Below, one piece after another: positions 48,243 to 59,280 of a DNA stretch of 64,000 nt (within the stretch, counting starts at the first letter, position 1; each line of letters opens with the position of its first letter). Both the position numbers and the translations under genes were made by a program. Where the stretch lies: the NCBI GenBank assembly GCA_963082975.1, contig OY720348.1:73371719-73435718 (forward strand), read 5' to 3'. This DNA is from Labia minor. Lineage: Eukaryota; Arthropoda; Insecta; Dermaptera; Spongiphoridae. The notes beneath the pieces are model-generated. The model had not been told where the DNA came from and searched no databases. It saw nothing but the letters and a program-made list of their open reading frames with translations.

Positions 48243-49510
48243 ATGTTCTCAAATGTAAAAAAATTTACACTTGAAGAGTTAACTTATCTTGTTAATAGTG
48301 AAGAATTTTTACAATATTTTGTAAAAGATAATGACCATGTAGGAGTTATAGTGTTACCTCCAGAACCTAACGAACTTACTGATGTAGATGAAAATGAAAT
48401 GGGTCTTGTCGAAGTTCCAGATGTGTGTTCCAGGTACTTTAAAATTCCAATCTAATGAAAAATAAATCCATGATTCTTTGAACCCAATAAATCGGCTTGT
48501 CGAAACTTTGAGATATGCCAAAGAAATCAAAAACGATATAAATTTTGATTGAACTATTGAAGAATTAAAAATTTTCTTTGGGATTCTTTTATTTTCTAGT
48601 TACAAAATATTACCATCAGAGAAAAATTATTGGTCAGAAGAAGACGATTTAGAAGATATGGTTCGTAAAGATATGTCTAAGAATCGCTATCAAAAAATAA
48701 AAAAATATCTCCATTTTAACTATAATAAACTTGTTAAAGAATGAAAAATTGATAAAGGTTTTAAAATTCGGCCCCTTTTTAAATAAAATTCAAAATTCTT
48801 TCAATGCCTTTGTAGCATTTGAAGAAAATATAGCCGTAGATGAAATGATAATAAAATATTTTGGCAATAATAGCCTGAAATGGGTTCATAAAAGGAAAAC
48901 CAATACGCTTTAGCTAAAAATTATGGGCTCTATAAGGTCCTAGTGGATATTGTTACAATTTTGATTTTTATTGTGGCAAAAATATAATTCGAAAACCAGT
49001 ACCTCTAGGGACGAAAGTAGTCTTAAATATGATCCAAATAATTGATGAGTCAAAAAAACACAAAATATTTCGACAACTTTTTCACAAGTATAGATTTGCT
49101 TGCACAGTTATCTTATATGGAATATAAAGTAACTGGGACTCTAAGAGAAAATCGTTTAGGAGATTGACCCATAGAATCTGCAAAAGCTTTACAGAAAAAA
49201 ATCCAAAGGGCTTATGATTTTAGATTTGATACAAATAATGAAATTTTAATTACCAAATGTATCGTCATAGGATTCAATTTTGATACCATCGAACCATTTG
49301 AAAATGTTTTGAGGTGGGATAAGAAAAAAAGAAAAAGTCTCCGTTTTACATACCTCATGTAATAAAAAATTACAATAGATATATGGGTAGAGTTGATCAC
49401 ATCATGATTAGTTAGTAGAAATATGCTATTCAAATTAGAGGAAAAATATGATATTGGCCTCGATTTACCAGACTTTTGAATATTGCTATCATAAATTCCG
49501 GGATTTTAAA
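48243..49510 (+). pseudogene. piggyBac-family transposase remnant
   Basis: Read across frames, the segment follows a piggyBac transposase from near the N-terminus to the C-terminal part of the catalytic domain: FFGILLFSSYKILPSEKNYW, then MSKNRYQKIKKYLHFN, NIAVDEMIIKYFG, a frame with FDNFFTSIDLLAQLSYMEYK and VTGTLRENRLGD, FDTIEPFENVLRWDKKK and finally NRYMGRVDHIM with KYAIQIRGK. The three aspartates at the positions of the family's catalytic triad (VDE, FDN, RVD) are still readable. There are several frameshifts and in-frame stops (for example before PIESAK and after MIS), so no transposase can be made. The C-terminal cysteine-rich domain was not found. Confidence 0.88.
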
Positions 49511-49690
49511 TAAATTTTTTCCAATTTTTGTACTTTTTATAATTAAAATAAATATCAATTAAATAAAAAACCTATGAAGAGTGTAAGTCTCAATTATATA
49601 ACCTTATGTTAATAAAACTATACTAAAGGATTTTTGGAAATATAATGGGATATAGAGAAGAAGAAAGATTTTTGTATCATATTGTCCCAA

Positions 49691-49825
49691 TGATCTCAAA
49701 TGAGATCACTTATTTTCTCAGTAATTATAATTCGGAAAAATTATTTTTTTTTTGTATGTTTTATTTAAGCTCTAATAAGTACATTTTAATAAAAAAAAAT
49801 ATTAAGTTGGTACTTAATGGGTTAA
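49691..49825 (+). mobile_element. Probable right end of the piggyBac element
   Basis: Downstream of the transposase remnant is a perfect palindrome TGATCTCA-AA-TGAGATCA (49691-49708). A terminal ...AATGGG (to 49821) is followed by TTAA (49822-49825), the piggyBac target site. GGG next to TTAA matches the usual CCC...GGG ends. I could not find the matching left end, so the boundary is tentative. Confidence 0.45.
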
Positions 49826-50277
49826 TAAATCAAGTTAATGGAAAAGATGAAAAGGGTGAAAATTAGAAGCACAATCTTATAATAGAAGTATATATAAACC
49901 AAGTGATAAAAGGTTTTATCAAAATTATTTGAGAAAATTTGAAGGCTGGGTACAAGAACTGACAAGTTTTATTTATTCTTTCGGTCCCCATGGAATGTTC
50001 ATTTTTTATTTTATTTTAAGTAATAAATTCACTTGAACCTTTGATTCCGTTTTCATATTAGAAATGCGAGTTGAATGTTTCAGTTTCAGTGACATTTGAC
50101 ATCTAAAAAAGCTCAGTCATTACCATAAAAATAATTAAACAATGAAGCGTTGAGCAATTTTCTGAATGGTTAGAAATATAAATATTGATCATTTCATTGC
50201 ATTGACAAACATTTTAGAAATATGACAGGTAAATATAGCAAAAATGTTATTTTGACAGAGGATTTTCTTCTTCCTAG
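49826..50277. other. Unassigned spacer with possible splice signals
   Basis: ATGACAG|GTAAAT at 50222 and TTCTTCTTCCTAG at 50265-50277 would frame a 49-bp intron. Otherwise nothing recognisable. Confidence 0.35.
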
Positions 50278-50385
50278 GATTTGTTTCATGTGGTGCCTGC
50301 ATCTTTGGGCAGCCTCCAAGGATCATGTCCATCTGTAATGCGAACTCGAAGAAAACCAGCCGTCTTGTCCCGAGAGCCTAATGCC
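50278..50385 (+). other. Candidate exon fragment
   Basis: A compositionally distinct block begins exactly after a strong polypyrimidine-AG acceptor. One frame reads SLQGSCPSVMRTRRKPAVLS then REPNAG, which looks protein-like, but the frame joined to the upstream ATGACAG gives a different 36-residue product that ends in a stop at about 50381. It is cut on the right by the SINE below. I do not recognise it. It may be a host exon broken by the insertion. Confidence 0.25.
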
Positions 50386-50685
50386 GGAGTGTGTGTGGGG
50401 GGGGGAATATGTGAAGGATTTTTAATATTGAATTGACGGGATTTGGGATAGGATTAGGGTTTGGGACACGACTTCCTCCATGGAAGGTGAGGAAAAGTCG
50501 TGGCTTGCGTGAGCAGGGTTGCTTCCCTGAAGTGAACCTCTCTCTATCGGGGTCATAGAGAGGCTCCACCCGCTACTCATGAGGTTAGGGAACAATTTTA
50601 TTGAAAATTTTGCTTTTGTTAGTCTCAAACACTGGACTCCTGGTTTTACTAGTTGGATCATCAGTTCAGCTATCCTGCTCCACAT
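50386..50685 (-). mobile_element. tRNA-headed SINE
   Basis: On the minus strand an A-box-like TAGCTGAACTGA (plus 50661-50672) is followed about 40 bases later by a B-box-like GTGTTTGAGACT (plus 50621-50632), then roughly 230 bp of body. The spacing fits a tRNA-derived head. Only one copy was found here, and the left boundary, near a G-rich run at 50397-50405, is approximate. Confidence 0.45.
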
Positions 50686-50762
50686 ATTTATTTTTTATTT
50701 ATTTTTTGGTATATTTTTTTAAATAAAGACTTTTGTGAGTAAATTAGAGTATGTAATTTATT

Positions 50763-50907
50763 AAATATAAATATAAAAAAATTTTTATAAAATAACGTTT
50801 TTCTCATGGTCTAAAAAGAATAAAATAATTTTTCTATAAGCCTGACACAAAGTTTATGCATGAACTTCTTCATATACAAGGAAAAACGTTGGGTGCATTT
50901 AGTTTAA
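50763..50907. mobile_element. Single arm of the long-TIR element
   Basis: Matches the left arm at 4051-4190 in the same orientation through CTAAAAAGAATAAAA, CTATAAGCCTGACA and AACGTTGGGTGCATTTAG. No second arm follows, so it is a truncated copy. Confidence 0.65.
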
Positions 50908-52619
50908 TTTATAAACATCTCTTGTATTCATTTATTATTATTGAATAGTCAAAATATTGCAAGATAAAGTAAATAATGCTTATGCAAAAGTGCAACATTC
51001 ACGAAAATAATTGCAATCCATAATATCATTCAATAATCATTCTAGAAGCATTGTGTTTTAAAAAAATTTTGATTTCTTTATCTTAAAAATGCACTCACAA
51101 GCATGAAGTTATTCAATTTTTTATAATAAAATTTCTAAAATCTGCCGCCCAGGTCAATTGATTAATATTTCTGTATTTAATAAAGTAATTCATAACTATT
51201 TTTTTTATTTGTTTATAACTTATGTTTTTTTTCATGCAATTTTTTAGTTAAATATAATATTCCAAGTTTTTTGAATTGATTTATTTTTTATAATTAATTT
51301 TCTTTGTCACATAAATAATTAATTTGTTCATATTAAGTTATCAATTAACAAAAGAAAAGTCATTTCTTAAATAATAATAAATGGAAGATCAGAGAAATTC
51401 TCGAGGAAACTTTTTAAAATATCAAAGAGAAATAATGTATTATATTTATACCTAGATATATATATATATATATATAGATAAAGCCACACCTTAAAAGTTC
51501 ATCATGGATAAATGGCAAATGGAAGAATATAATACAATTCTTGAGAAAAGAAAAAAAATGGAAAAATTCAATTTATGTTTTAAAAATTGATTAACTAGAT
51601 TGATACCAACCCTCTTCATAAAACAACAACAATCATCAATTCCTGAAATATTTGAGAATTTTTTGTATATAATTAAAACTGGTAGCGCTGATAAAGCCCC
51701 CCTTTTTGCTAAAATATAAAAAAGTTCTTATTTTTATTCAATTACTAAAAAAATTTAAATTAATATATTTAAATAATTAAAATAATTTTTTAAAAAAGTG
51801 TTAATTAAGTGTTTTTAACTAAATAAATAGGTTTAATATATTGAACATATTTCAGAGGATTATTGATCATAGTTGTTTTTTTATAAGAAATCAATTTGCA
51901 AATTCACCTATAAAAATTGTTCTGATTATAATAAGTGAATTTGTTTATAAATATAGAAACGTTTGTCCTTGAATTTGTCCGCCCTTATGGCCACTCCCTT
52001 ATCGCAAGAAACCAAAGGTCTTTGCAATTTAATCTTTTTCGAAGATCACTTCCATGTCTTGGAAGGTGACCCACTCCAAATTTAAGGGAGAAAAATATTC
52101 GAGATAAGGTGATGACATTAAAAAGCTCTTTTACAATCGTTTCAACTCCATTTTTTTTAATTTAATAGCTTAATTTTTAATTCCTTGTTCTTATCTATAC
52201 TATAGTGCATGTGATTGGACACCATGATAGACCTCGGAAATAAAATAGAATATGAACAATAGGTCAAGAGAGAACTTATCCAGATTCAGGCAAGAAGAAT
52301 ACTGCATCCTTATTCATTGAATTGTCCCTCCTTATTTACAAGTTTATTGATGTCCAAATAAATTGATACAATAATTATAACGATATATACTACATATATA
52401 TAAAGAGAAATGGAAACTTATGCCAAAGATTCATTTTAGAGAAGGGGACAATAACTCCAATGAATTTTTATAATAGGAATAAAAATCAATAGATACTGGT
52501 AAATATTGTTGAATTCAAAATTATTTATATTTTAAGAAGAGGAAAGTTATACATTATGAAAGCCTTAAAAATGGATTTTTTTTCCAGAGAGCTATTCTAA
52601 TTGCATCAGCCATATCTAA
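50908..52619. other. AT-rich intergenic DNA
   Basis: A (TA)n tract lies near 51456-51476 and a less AT-rich patch at about 51960-52100. No gene seen. Confidence 0.5.
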
Positions 52620-52905
52620 TATTAGAGGGCGCCATTGGGTGTGTGGGTAGCGAACCTGCCTCACATTCACATGGTCCCGGGTTCAAGCCCCGGGCCTGGC
52701 AAGGGAATTTCCCTAGCTGGGGTCAACGGAGTCAACCCAGCCTCCGGGAACAACCTTAGGGAAAAGCTACTTGATAGCGCCTCCGATCAAGAAAATCAAG
52801 GTAAAGGTGGAGAGGACCCGTTCTACGGATCATAGGACACCTCATTGAGATAACCGACTTGGTAGGCGTTGTCCTTGCGTAGGACGTACAAAGTTAGAGG
52901 TTTTT
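52620..52905 (+). mobile_element. tRNA-headed SINE, tRNA-Val-like
   Basis: The head contains GGGTAGCGAACCTGCCTCAC, then TGGTCCCGGGTTCAAGCCCC, with B-box GGTTCAAGCCC at 52680-52690 in a T-arm-like palindrome. The GCCTCAC core and GGTCCCGGGTTCA resemble a tRNA-Val(CAC). It does not close into a full cloverleaf, and a GC-rich body of about 200 bp follows, ending near GTACAAAGTTAGAGG and a T run. A SINE rather than a tRNA gene. Confidence 0.6.
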
Positions 52906-52914
52906 TTTTATATC

Positions 52915-53310
52915 TAATATATATTAGGATTGGATTACTTGTAATAGCAAATTTAGAATAAGTTGGTTTTGTTTCAGTAATGGATTGATTAAACATGGTT
53001 ATGAAGTCTTTTCTAAAGGATGGTAACACAGTGTTGATATCGCTTGAGTGGTTATTCCTATTTTCATTTCGTACGATTGGAGCATAGGATCTTGGAAATC
53101 TTGATTGAGTGTTCGGGTTTCGTGACAAAGGAGGAGGAGGAAGAGGTGATGTAGGTCCTGTTTGTGGTTGAGTGAGAATTTTTTCAAGAATATTATTGGA
53201 TTGAAATATGGCTTTGCCTCTCTTTTTTGTAGTTCTTTGTAAATAGAACACCCTTTATAATTTGGAGGATGACAAGGGACAGTTTACACATTTGGCAGGG
53301 TTTTTTTTTC
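52915..53310 (-). pseudogene. LINE (jockey-type) gag/ORF1 fragment
   Basis: The minus strand encodes PAKCVNCP (plus 53279-53302) and, one frame over, HPPNYKGCSIYKELQKREAK (HPPNYKGC at plus 53248-53271). Together these make the CCHC zinc knuckle and following YKELQK that typify ORF1 of jockey-group LINEs. A 142-codon frame continues through a Pro-rich stretch and SFRKDFITMFNQSI, then runs into the neighbouring SINE. The frameshift in the knuckle, and truncation at both ends, make it a dead fragment. Confidence 0.7.
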
Positions 53311-54400
53311 AATTTGGGACACACACACACATAGTGCCATTTCATCTCCCAGATTTTTATTTTATAAATTTAAAATTGACAAATTATTAAAAGTTTCTAT
53401 ATCATTTTTTATAAAAAACAATTTAATGATAAATAATAAATTTCTTGATTGCCGATAAATGACATCGATCTCCAACCCCTAATTTTTGTAATCCAATGAA
53501 TGGAACGTTGATAACTGAATGTCAAATTCCCATAATGACTATCTTATTGACATGGGAATAAATTGGGAAATTAATTTCAATCATTCATTTCTAAGTCGAA
53601 CATACGTTGATAATTCTAATATTGGATTTAACTATTATCGTTCATTTGTCAGCATGAATGTTTAATTATGATAATTTAGAATATTCAATTTTCCTTTCTT
53701 TTCGATCTTTCTATAAAATAAATGTTATTTATTGTTGTTATATAACGTATTTATGAATATATATATATATATATATTTTTAAATGAATTTGAAAAATCTT
53801 TATTTATTCAATTTGATCGCCAAAGAAACCCCCACTCCCTTATGTCAACCTTTTATCCAAGTTTGCAAACAGTTTCAATCCTTATTTTTGATTCCGATTT
53901 TATACATGCATATAATGTCAATCGCATCGAAACGGTGTCCCATGTGGAGGTTTTTGCGTTTGTTGAAGCACAGTGCAAAAGAAAACGATTATAGTGATAT
54001 TATAGTGATATGCATCGATTTTATAGCAAAAAAACCAACACAGGTATTTGGAGATGAATAACTTGATAGAAATAACGTGGAACACACACACAATCACACT
54101 TCAATAATATCCTTTTTAAAAATCCACCAAATGAAAAATTCATCCTATTTGTTGATCACAATTGTAAAGTAAGTATGATAAAACAAATATAATGAAATTT
54201 TGAAATTTTCAAGAATATTCGATAATTTTAATGTTAAAATCAAAACGTTTTCTTGATTTTAGTAAAAAAATATAATATTTTTTTTTTCAAAAAGATACGA
54301 TTTCTTTTTTTGTTTATACATTCAATTTCATGTTATGAACTACTAAAAAACACCCAACCCGCTCTAGAAATGAAACACAGTTGAAGGAGATTGTCTTCCA
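53311..54400. other. AT-rich intergenic DNA
   Basis: (TA)n near 53759-53776. The plus frame 53783-54061 (92 codons) has no recognised product and is flanked by low-complexity DNA. No gene supported. Confidence 0.4.
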
Positions 54401-54404
54401 GTGG

Positions 54405-54600
54405 CCGTTTTTTTTTTTTTTTGTTTTTTGTTTTTTTTTTTGCTCTGCCAAGGCCGGTCACACTCACCAGAGAAACTGGCTGCACGATGCCCTCCCCTGG
54501 AAAACAGCAACGGATACGATGGAAAAGCCTACGGATTGCAGAAATTATAGGAACGCAAAACCTAATAATAAATAAAATGATGTGGTTGCAATATATGGTA
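54405..54600 (-). mobile_element. Possible retroposed sequence with poly(A) tail
   Basis: On the minus strand a GC-richer stretch ends CCGGCCTTGGCAGAGC and runs into about 35 bases of nearly pure A (plus-strand poly(T) at 54406-54442). This is how LINE/SINE or processed-transcript insertions end. The source is not recognised. The short frames here are translations of the T tract. Confidence 0.35.
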
Positions 54601-54890
54601 GCTCCCATTTGAATTTTCAATCGATTAATACAGTATACGGTATACCTCTTTCGAAATATAATCTATTAAAAAAAAGCAGTAAAATAATAAAATATTTTAA
54701 AAAAGTATATTGAAAATAAAAAAATAAATATTATTTAAGTTTTAAAAAATTAAATAATAATATTTTAAAAATTGACTAAAATCTAAAAAAATATTATTTA
54801 TTATATTATTATAATTATATTTATTATATTAGTATAATATTATATAATTATAATTTATTATAATTATATTTATTATATTAGTATATTAAA

Positions 54891-55416
54891 GGAGGCAGGG
54901 TAGCCGAGAGCGTAAGATACCAACTTTCCACGCAAGAAGTCGGAGTTCGATTCCAACTAAGAACAAAAATTTTCAATTTAATTTAACATCAGCTGCCTCC
55001 GGCAAGCCCCACCATGGATGTCACCTTGTCGTGTTGGGGGGCTTCGACTTAACTAAGAACATCCACGTCTCGGAGATGAGACTAGCAATCTACTCAAGAG
55101 ACGCAAATCACAATTGCTCAAAGAACCACACACAGCCTCGAAAATTGGAATGATTAACACATTGACGACACGGCAACGAACCTATTACGGCAAATGGGTT
55201 AAGATTCGCCGTAAAAATGGAACGAACACGTAGGAAGAGCCAACGCGGAAAGGCTCTTGAGAATATAGCCCGGGATGGAAGGCCAGCAACACAAGAGACC
55301 AAGCCACCGAAAAAAAATGGGCTGACTGCTGGGCGTACTCTTCCCAAAAAAAAAAAAGACCTGAGGATAGTGAAGAAGAACAGGCCTTAGGCCTATAATA
55401 GAAGAAGAAGAAGAAG
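54891..55416 (+). mobile_element. tRNA-headed SINE with (GAA)n tail
   Basis: The head has A-box-like GGTAGCCGAGAGCG and B-box GAGTTCGATTCC (54943-54954), then about 430 bp of body with GCTGCCTCCGGCAAGCCCC and a palindromic AGGCCTTAGGCCT, ending in (GAA)n at about 55400-55416. It sits in AT-rich DNA with sharp borders. Such tails are usual for elements copied by jockey-group or related LINEs. Confidence 0.6.
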
Positions 55417-55497
55417 TATATTAAAGATTATTATAAATATTATTTATTATTGAAAACTCTATTAATAAAAAGAATCGAATTATGGTAGAAAAAATAT

Positions 55498-56036
55498 GGA
55501 GTGTCTGCACTCGACTATCTCGCAAATTTGAATTGGATTAATTAACATATATTAAAATTATAAATTAAAATTAATAAATAGTATTTATTAAACCAGCGCG
55601 TGTTTGGCCCTTTGTTGATGGCACCAAGTCACGTATTGGCGTGTGATTGGCAGTCAACGTGTTAAACAATGAATTCCGGTACTTTCAGCGATTTAACTAT
55701 GTAAAAAACTATTAAACATCTATCTTTAGTATTTACCGTGAGTTTAGAGGAAAAAGAATAAAAACGATGTAGGTAATAACCCTCTTCCGGTTGAGCTACA
55801 TTTCTCCAAAGTGGATAGAAAACTACGAATTTGGAATAATGCCCGTGTACCAAATTTCAAGATTCTAGTTCAAACCATTTTTGCGTAATCTTGTCTAAAC
55901 ACACACGCACATACACACAAAGACATTTTTCTCAACCTTAATGAAAATGACACTGGGACCTTCCAAACGTATAAAAACATTAAAATATCGACATCGAAAA
56001 TTTTCGTGATCGCAATACTATCTCTGGTGAGATAGT
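55498..56036 (-). mobile_element. Helentron-like non-autonomous element, family H1, copy 3
   Basis: Colinear with the copies at 20141 and 29631 but more diverged, and shortened in the first 200 bp. Both hairpins remain: GAGTG...CACTC near 55499 and ACTATCTC...GAGATAGT near 56017-56036, the latter with the subterminal repeat changed to GTGAGATAGT. Confidence 0.6.
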
Positions 56037-56703
56037 AAAAATTGAAAAAGAAAAAATGACGATGGGAATACACTCTCACGGTCAACGGAACATTCCCAAT
56101 GAAATCATCTCCTAAACACCGTGACTTACATAAGTAAATATCATAAATTTATTTTAATTTGTAAAAATTTTATTTTATATTCTTGTTTAATTTAATTCTA
56201 TGAAAAATAATAATCATTCATTTCATTTACATTTATATTTCTTCAAATTTATTGAATTTGCTTTGGTAGTCCAAAATAACTACAGAAATATCTAAAGTTA
56301 TTATTAAGTTAATATATTAAAATCATATTAAATTATAAGTCAATTAAATTTGAATTTAATTATACTTTGATATAATCTGATTTATAAAAAAAATATATAA
56401 TTGGATTAACAGACAAATAAATTATTAAAATGAGTTTAGTAAAATCGTTAGAATATTTATTTATGCAAAGTTCTTGTATATTGAACAATACTTTCCTTTT
56501 AAGTGGTCTCCTGTTACAACATCGCTCTAAAACCGGATCTGTATTCCATTGGTGGGGGTCGACGATCTCATAAAATTCGCCAAGGTTCCATTGTAATATC
56601 AAATGTATACTTTTCCATTAATTATTCTATTAAAACCGATCTATTTTTGTTCTTATCAAATACGATTTCGATAGATTTCAATGAAAATTCGTGAATAATT
56701 ATA
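56037..56703. other. Unassigned spacer
   Basis: AT-rich except for a patch at about 56490-56600 that is open on both strands (for example KPDLYSIGGGRRSHKIRQGS on plus). I do not recognise it. Confidence 0.35.
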
Positions 56704-57945
56704 CTAGCTGACCCGGCAAACCATGTTTTGCCATGTAAATAATTTCTAGAGAATTACTAGTGTAGATAAAAATAACTAACTTATTAGAAGTGTGTAAGGA
56801 TGTGGTAGATGAGTGAAAAAGGCATGAAGCGCTGCGAACGATCAGGGAATATAAAAATAACAAAACACCAGACATTATTTTTTTAATTTATTATAATTTA
56901 TTGTAAGTAATAATTATTTATATCATTAATTCATTACATAATATTAATCTCTTAATGCTACACCGCGAACGATTTTTTTTGTTAGGGCGTCTTTAACTAA
57001 AACAAATAAACTTGATAGTTTACCCACTCGAGAGCATGCAACGTATAATTGTCCTTGTGAAAGACATGGTGTGCTCAAATCTAAACCACATACAGACATT
57101 GTTTTGTCTTGGGATTTATTAATAGTCATTGTAAATGCCAACCTAATCGGAAACAGAATACCCTTAAATAAAATTGGCACAACTGTGGGTATAATATGTA
57201 TTCGTAGATATCTAAGAGTTGATTGGAGAATATTTCAGCGGATGGATCTTGAAGTTTATTTACAGCTGTACTTTTTCAACATTACGCCACAATGGCGATG
57301 ATTTTAAGCAGGTGTTGATTTCATTAGCGTATGTTGAACGTGGAATGACGGGAAGTGTTTGTTTGAAGTCACCTGAAAGGACTAATAGAGTGCCATCAAA
57401 TAGTTTGCCGTTGTTATTAATATTTTTCAATGTCCTGTTCAACGCCTCAAGCGAATGTTTGAGTGCCATGGTACATTCATTCCAGATGATAATTTTACAC
57501 TGTTTCAGCACTGTGGCTATGGACGATTGTCTTTTTATGTTGAACTCTGTGTCAGGGTTTTTTTGAATATATAGTGGTAGTTTAAATATTGAATGAGCTG
57601 ATCTGCCTCCATCCAATAAAGTTGCCCCAATGTCCGATGATGCCAATGCGATGCCATTATTTGATCGTATTTCGGCGAGAATTATCGAAATAAGCAATGT
57701 CTTGCCAGTTCCTCCTGGTGCATCGAAAAAGAAGAACCCATCTTGTACTGCTGAAACTGCGAGCATAATACAGTCGTAAATGATTCTTTGTTCTTCATTC
57801 ATTAGTGGGACATTGCGAATAACAATGGCCGACATTTCTACAGTGTTGTACTGAAGTTCACGATTCATTTCAGTGTTCATTAAATCAGATGAATTTCGAT
57901 TTGGCGAATTCATATCGAAATGACACTTGGAGGGGATAACGAACC
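56704..57945 (-). mobile_element. Helitron 3' portion with canonical 3' end
   Basis: On the minus strand the element ends with hairpin GGCAAA-ACATGG-TTTGCC (plus 56715-56732), seven bases, then CTAG (plus 56704-56707) followed by T. This matches the defined 3' structure and A|T insertion site of Helitrons. The helicase remnant lies upstream in the right orientation. The 5' end (Rep domain, TC terminus) is missing, so this is a 5'-truncated copy. Confidence 0.85.
56944..57913 (-). pseudogene. Helitron PIF1-type helicase remnant
   Basis: The frame 57913-57260 reads VPLMNEEQRIIYD, then FFFDAPGGTGKTLLIS (Walker A), DIGATLLDGGRSAHS, IIIWNECTMALKHSLEALNR and LVLSGDFKQTLPVIPRSTY, in the order of PIF1-type helicases of Helitrons. 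After a frameshift come LQDPSAEIFSNQLLDI, a large deletion, and the C-terminal block FPIRLAFTMTINKSQ and GQLYVACSRVGKLSSLFV ending at 56944. The Walker B aspartate is replaced (WNEC where WDEC is usual). With the deletion of the middle helicase motifs and the frameshift, it is inactive. Confidence 0.9.
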
Positions 57946-58119
57946 AAGTGGTAATAATTGATGATATCGATCGGTATAAAATTGATAAAATTATTAAAAT
58001 GACTATTATTAGTGATAGAAAATTGAAAATTTAGAGTTGTATGTATTTTTTAATGTGAAATAATACAAAAATAAAAAAATACAATTTTTTAGGGTGGACA
58101 CCCCTTACTACTTATTGTT
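57946..58119. other. Short AT-rich spacer between two transposon remnants
   Basis: Separates the Helitron from the LINE fragment; nothing recognisable. Confidence 0.5.
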
Positions 58120-59280
58120 AGATGTTAGTAGCCGAGTCTCAGACCTACTGAATATGCATAAAAAATTTCATAAGCCTGCTTGTAGAGCATCAATTTGCTT
58201 TCAATTGGCAAGACTGATTCTCTTCCCATTAACCAATACATTCTTCTAAATTTATGATTTAGTTCTTCTCTCTTTTTTTAACATGCGCTTTCCATCGCAG
58301 CTTAGTATCTAAGGTCATTCCCAGATATTTAGCTTCATTGGCATAGGGAATGACCTTATTGTTGAGAAATATTGGTACAAGGTCAAATTTGCGATTAGTA
58401 AAGTTCAACTGATTTTGTTTCTTTAATTCTCCAGCGTGTTGTCCATTTTTGTATTTTGGAGATGGAATGATTTAATTTTGTAGTTGACTCGTTTATAGTG
58501 TTAACGATGGCTAAAATTGCAGTGTCATCTGCAAATGTTGCCGTGATATTATATTCAGTTTCAGGCAGGTCGGCTGTATACAGTAAGTATAATAGTGGTC
58601 CTAAGACACTTCCCTGCGGAACTCCGGCCTGTATTGGTCTCAGCTCAGAGTAAGCATCCCCCTGTCTCACCCTGAAGCACCTCAGCATATTTACAGGAAG
58701 CGCTTTGTAGAGCTTATATTTTAGCCCTTTGTGCCAGACTTTATCAAAAGCTTTGGTCACGTCGAGAAAGATGGCTGAACATATTTTTTTTTCTTCTAAA
58801 GCTTGTTCGATGTTATGTACTAGTCTATGTACTTGATCAATTGTGGAATTCTGTTTTCGAAAACCAAACTGATGGTCCGGTATTAAATTTTTTTCATTTA
58901 TAATTGGAATGAGTCTTCTAAGTAAGATTTTCTCAAACAGCTTAGACAAGACCGGAAGGAGCGATATTGGTCTGTATGACGCACAATCATCACCAGACTT
59001 TCCCGGCTTTAGAATCATGATTACCTATCTGTGGCACATACCTAAGTTTTAGGGCCGCGTTTATTATCTGACTTATCTTCATAACAGCTTTGCGTGGGAG
59101 GTTTTTAAGTACTTGCCCTGTGATAAGATCGTATCCAGGGGCCTTTTTTGGATTGATTTCGTTTTTAATAATTTTTTGTATTTCCCTTATAGTTATTTTA
59201 GGAATTTCCTCTTCTTCTAGAGATATTACAATCTGTTCAAGAGGTGTATCATCTTTCATCGGTGGATTACGAACATTGTG
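58120..59280 (-). pseudogene. Jockey-type LINE reverse transcriptase fragment
   Basis: On the minus strand the order is KKAPGYDLITGQVLKNLPRK, a frameshift from a small deletion near 59000-59020, then SYRPISLLPVLSKLFEKIL, HQFGFRKQNSTIDQVHR, IFLDVTKAFDKVWHKGL, IQAGVPQGSVLGPLLYLLYT and the catalytic TFADDTAILA (FADD at plus 58524-58535). After another break, IPYANEAKYLGMTLDTKLRW and MYWLMGRESVLPIESKLMLY follow in frame order to about 58130. This is a jockey-group RT from just before the fingers to the post-RT region. Endonuclease, gag and 3' tail are absent. It is 5'- and 3'-truncated, with at least two frameshifts. Confidence 0.9.

Noticed and set aside
52627-52705. A true tRNA-Val gene
   Set aside because: B box and anticodon-like core are present, but the acceptor stem does not pair and a SINE body follows.
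53000-53251. A 142-codon frame as a host gene
   Set aside because: Upstream, in another frame, it carries a CCHC knuckle and the YKELQK context of LINE ORF1, and it reads through into a SINE; it is a transposon fragment.
54381-54612. Frames rich in Phe or Lys
   Set aside because: They are translations of the poly(T)/poly(A) tract.
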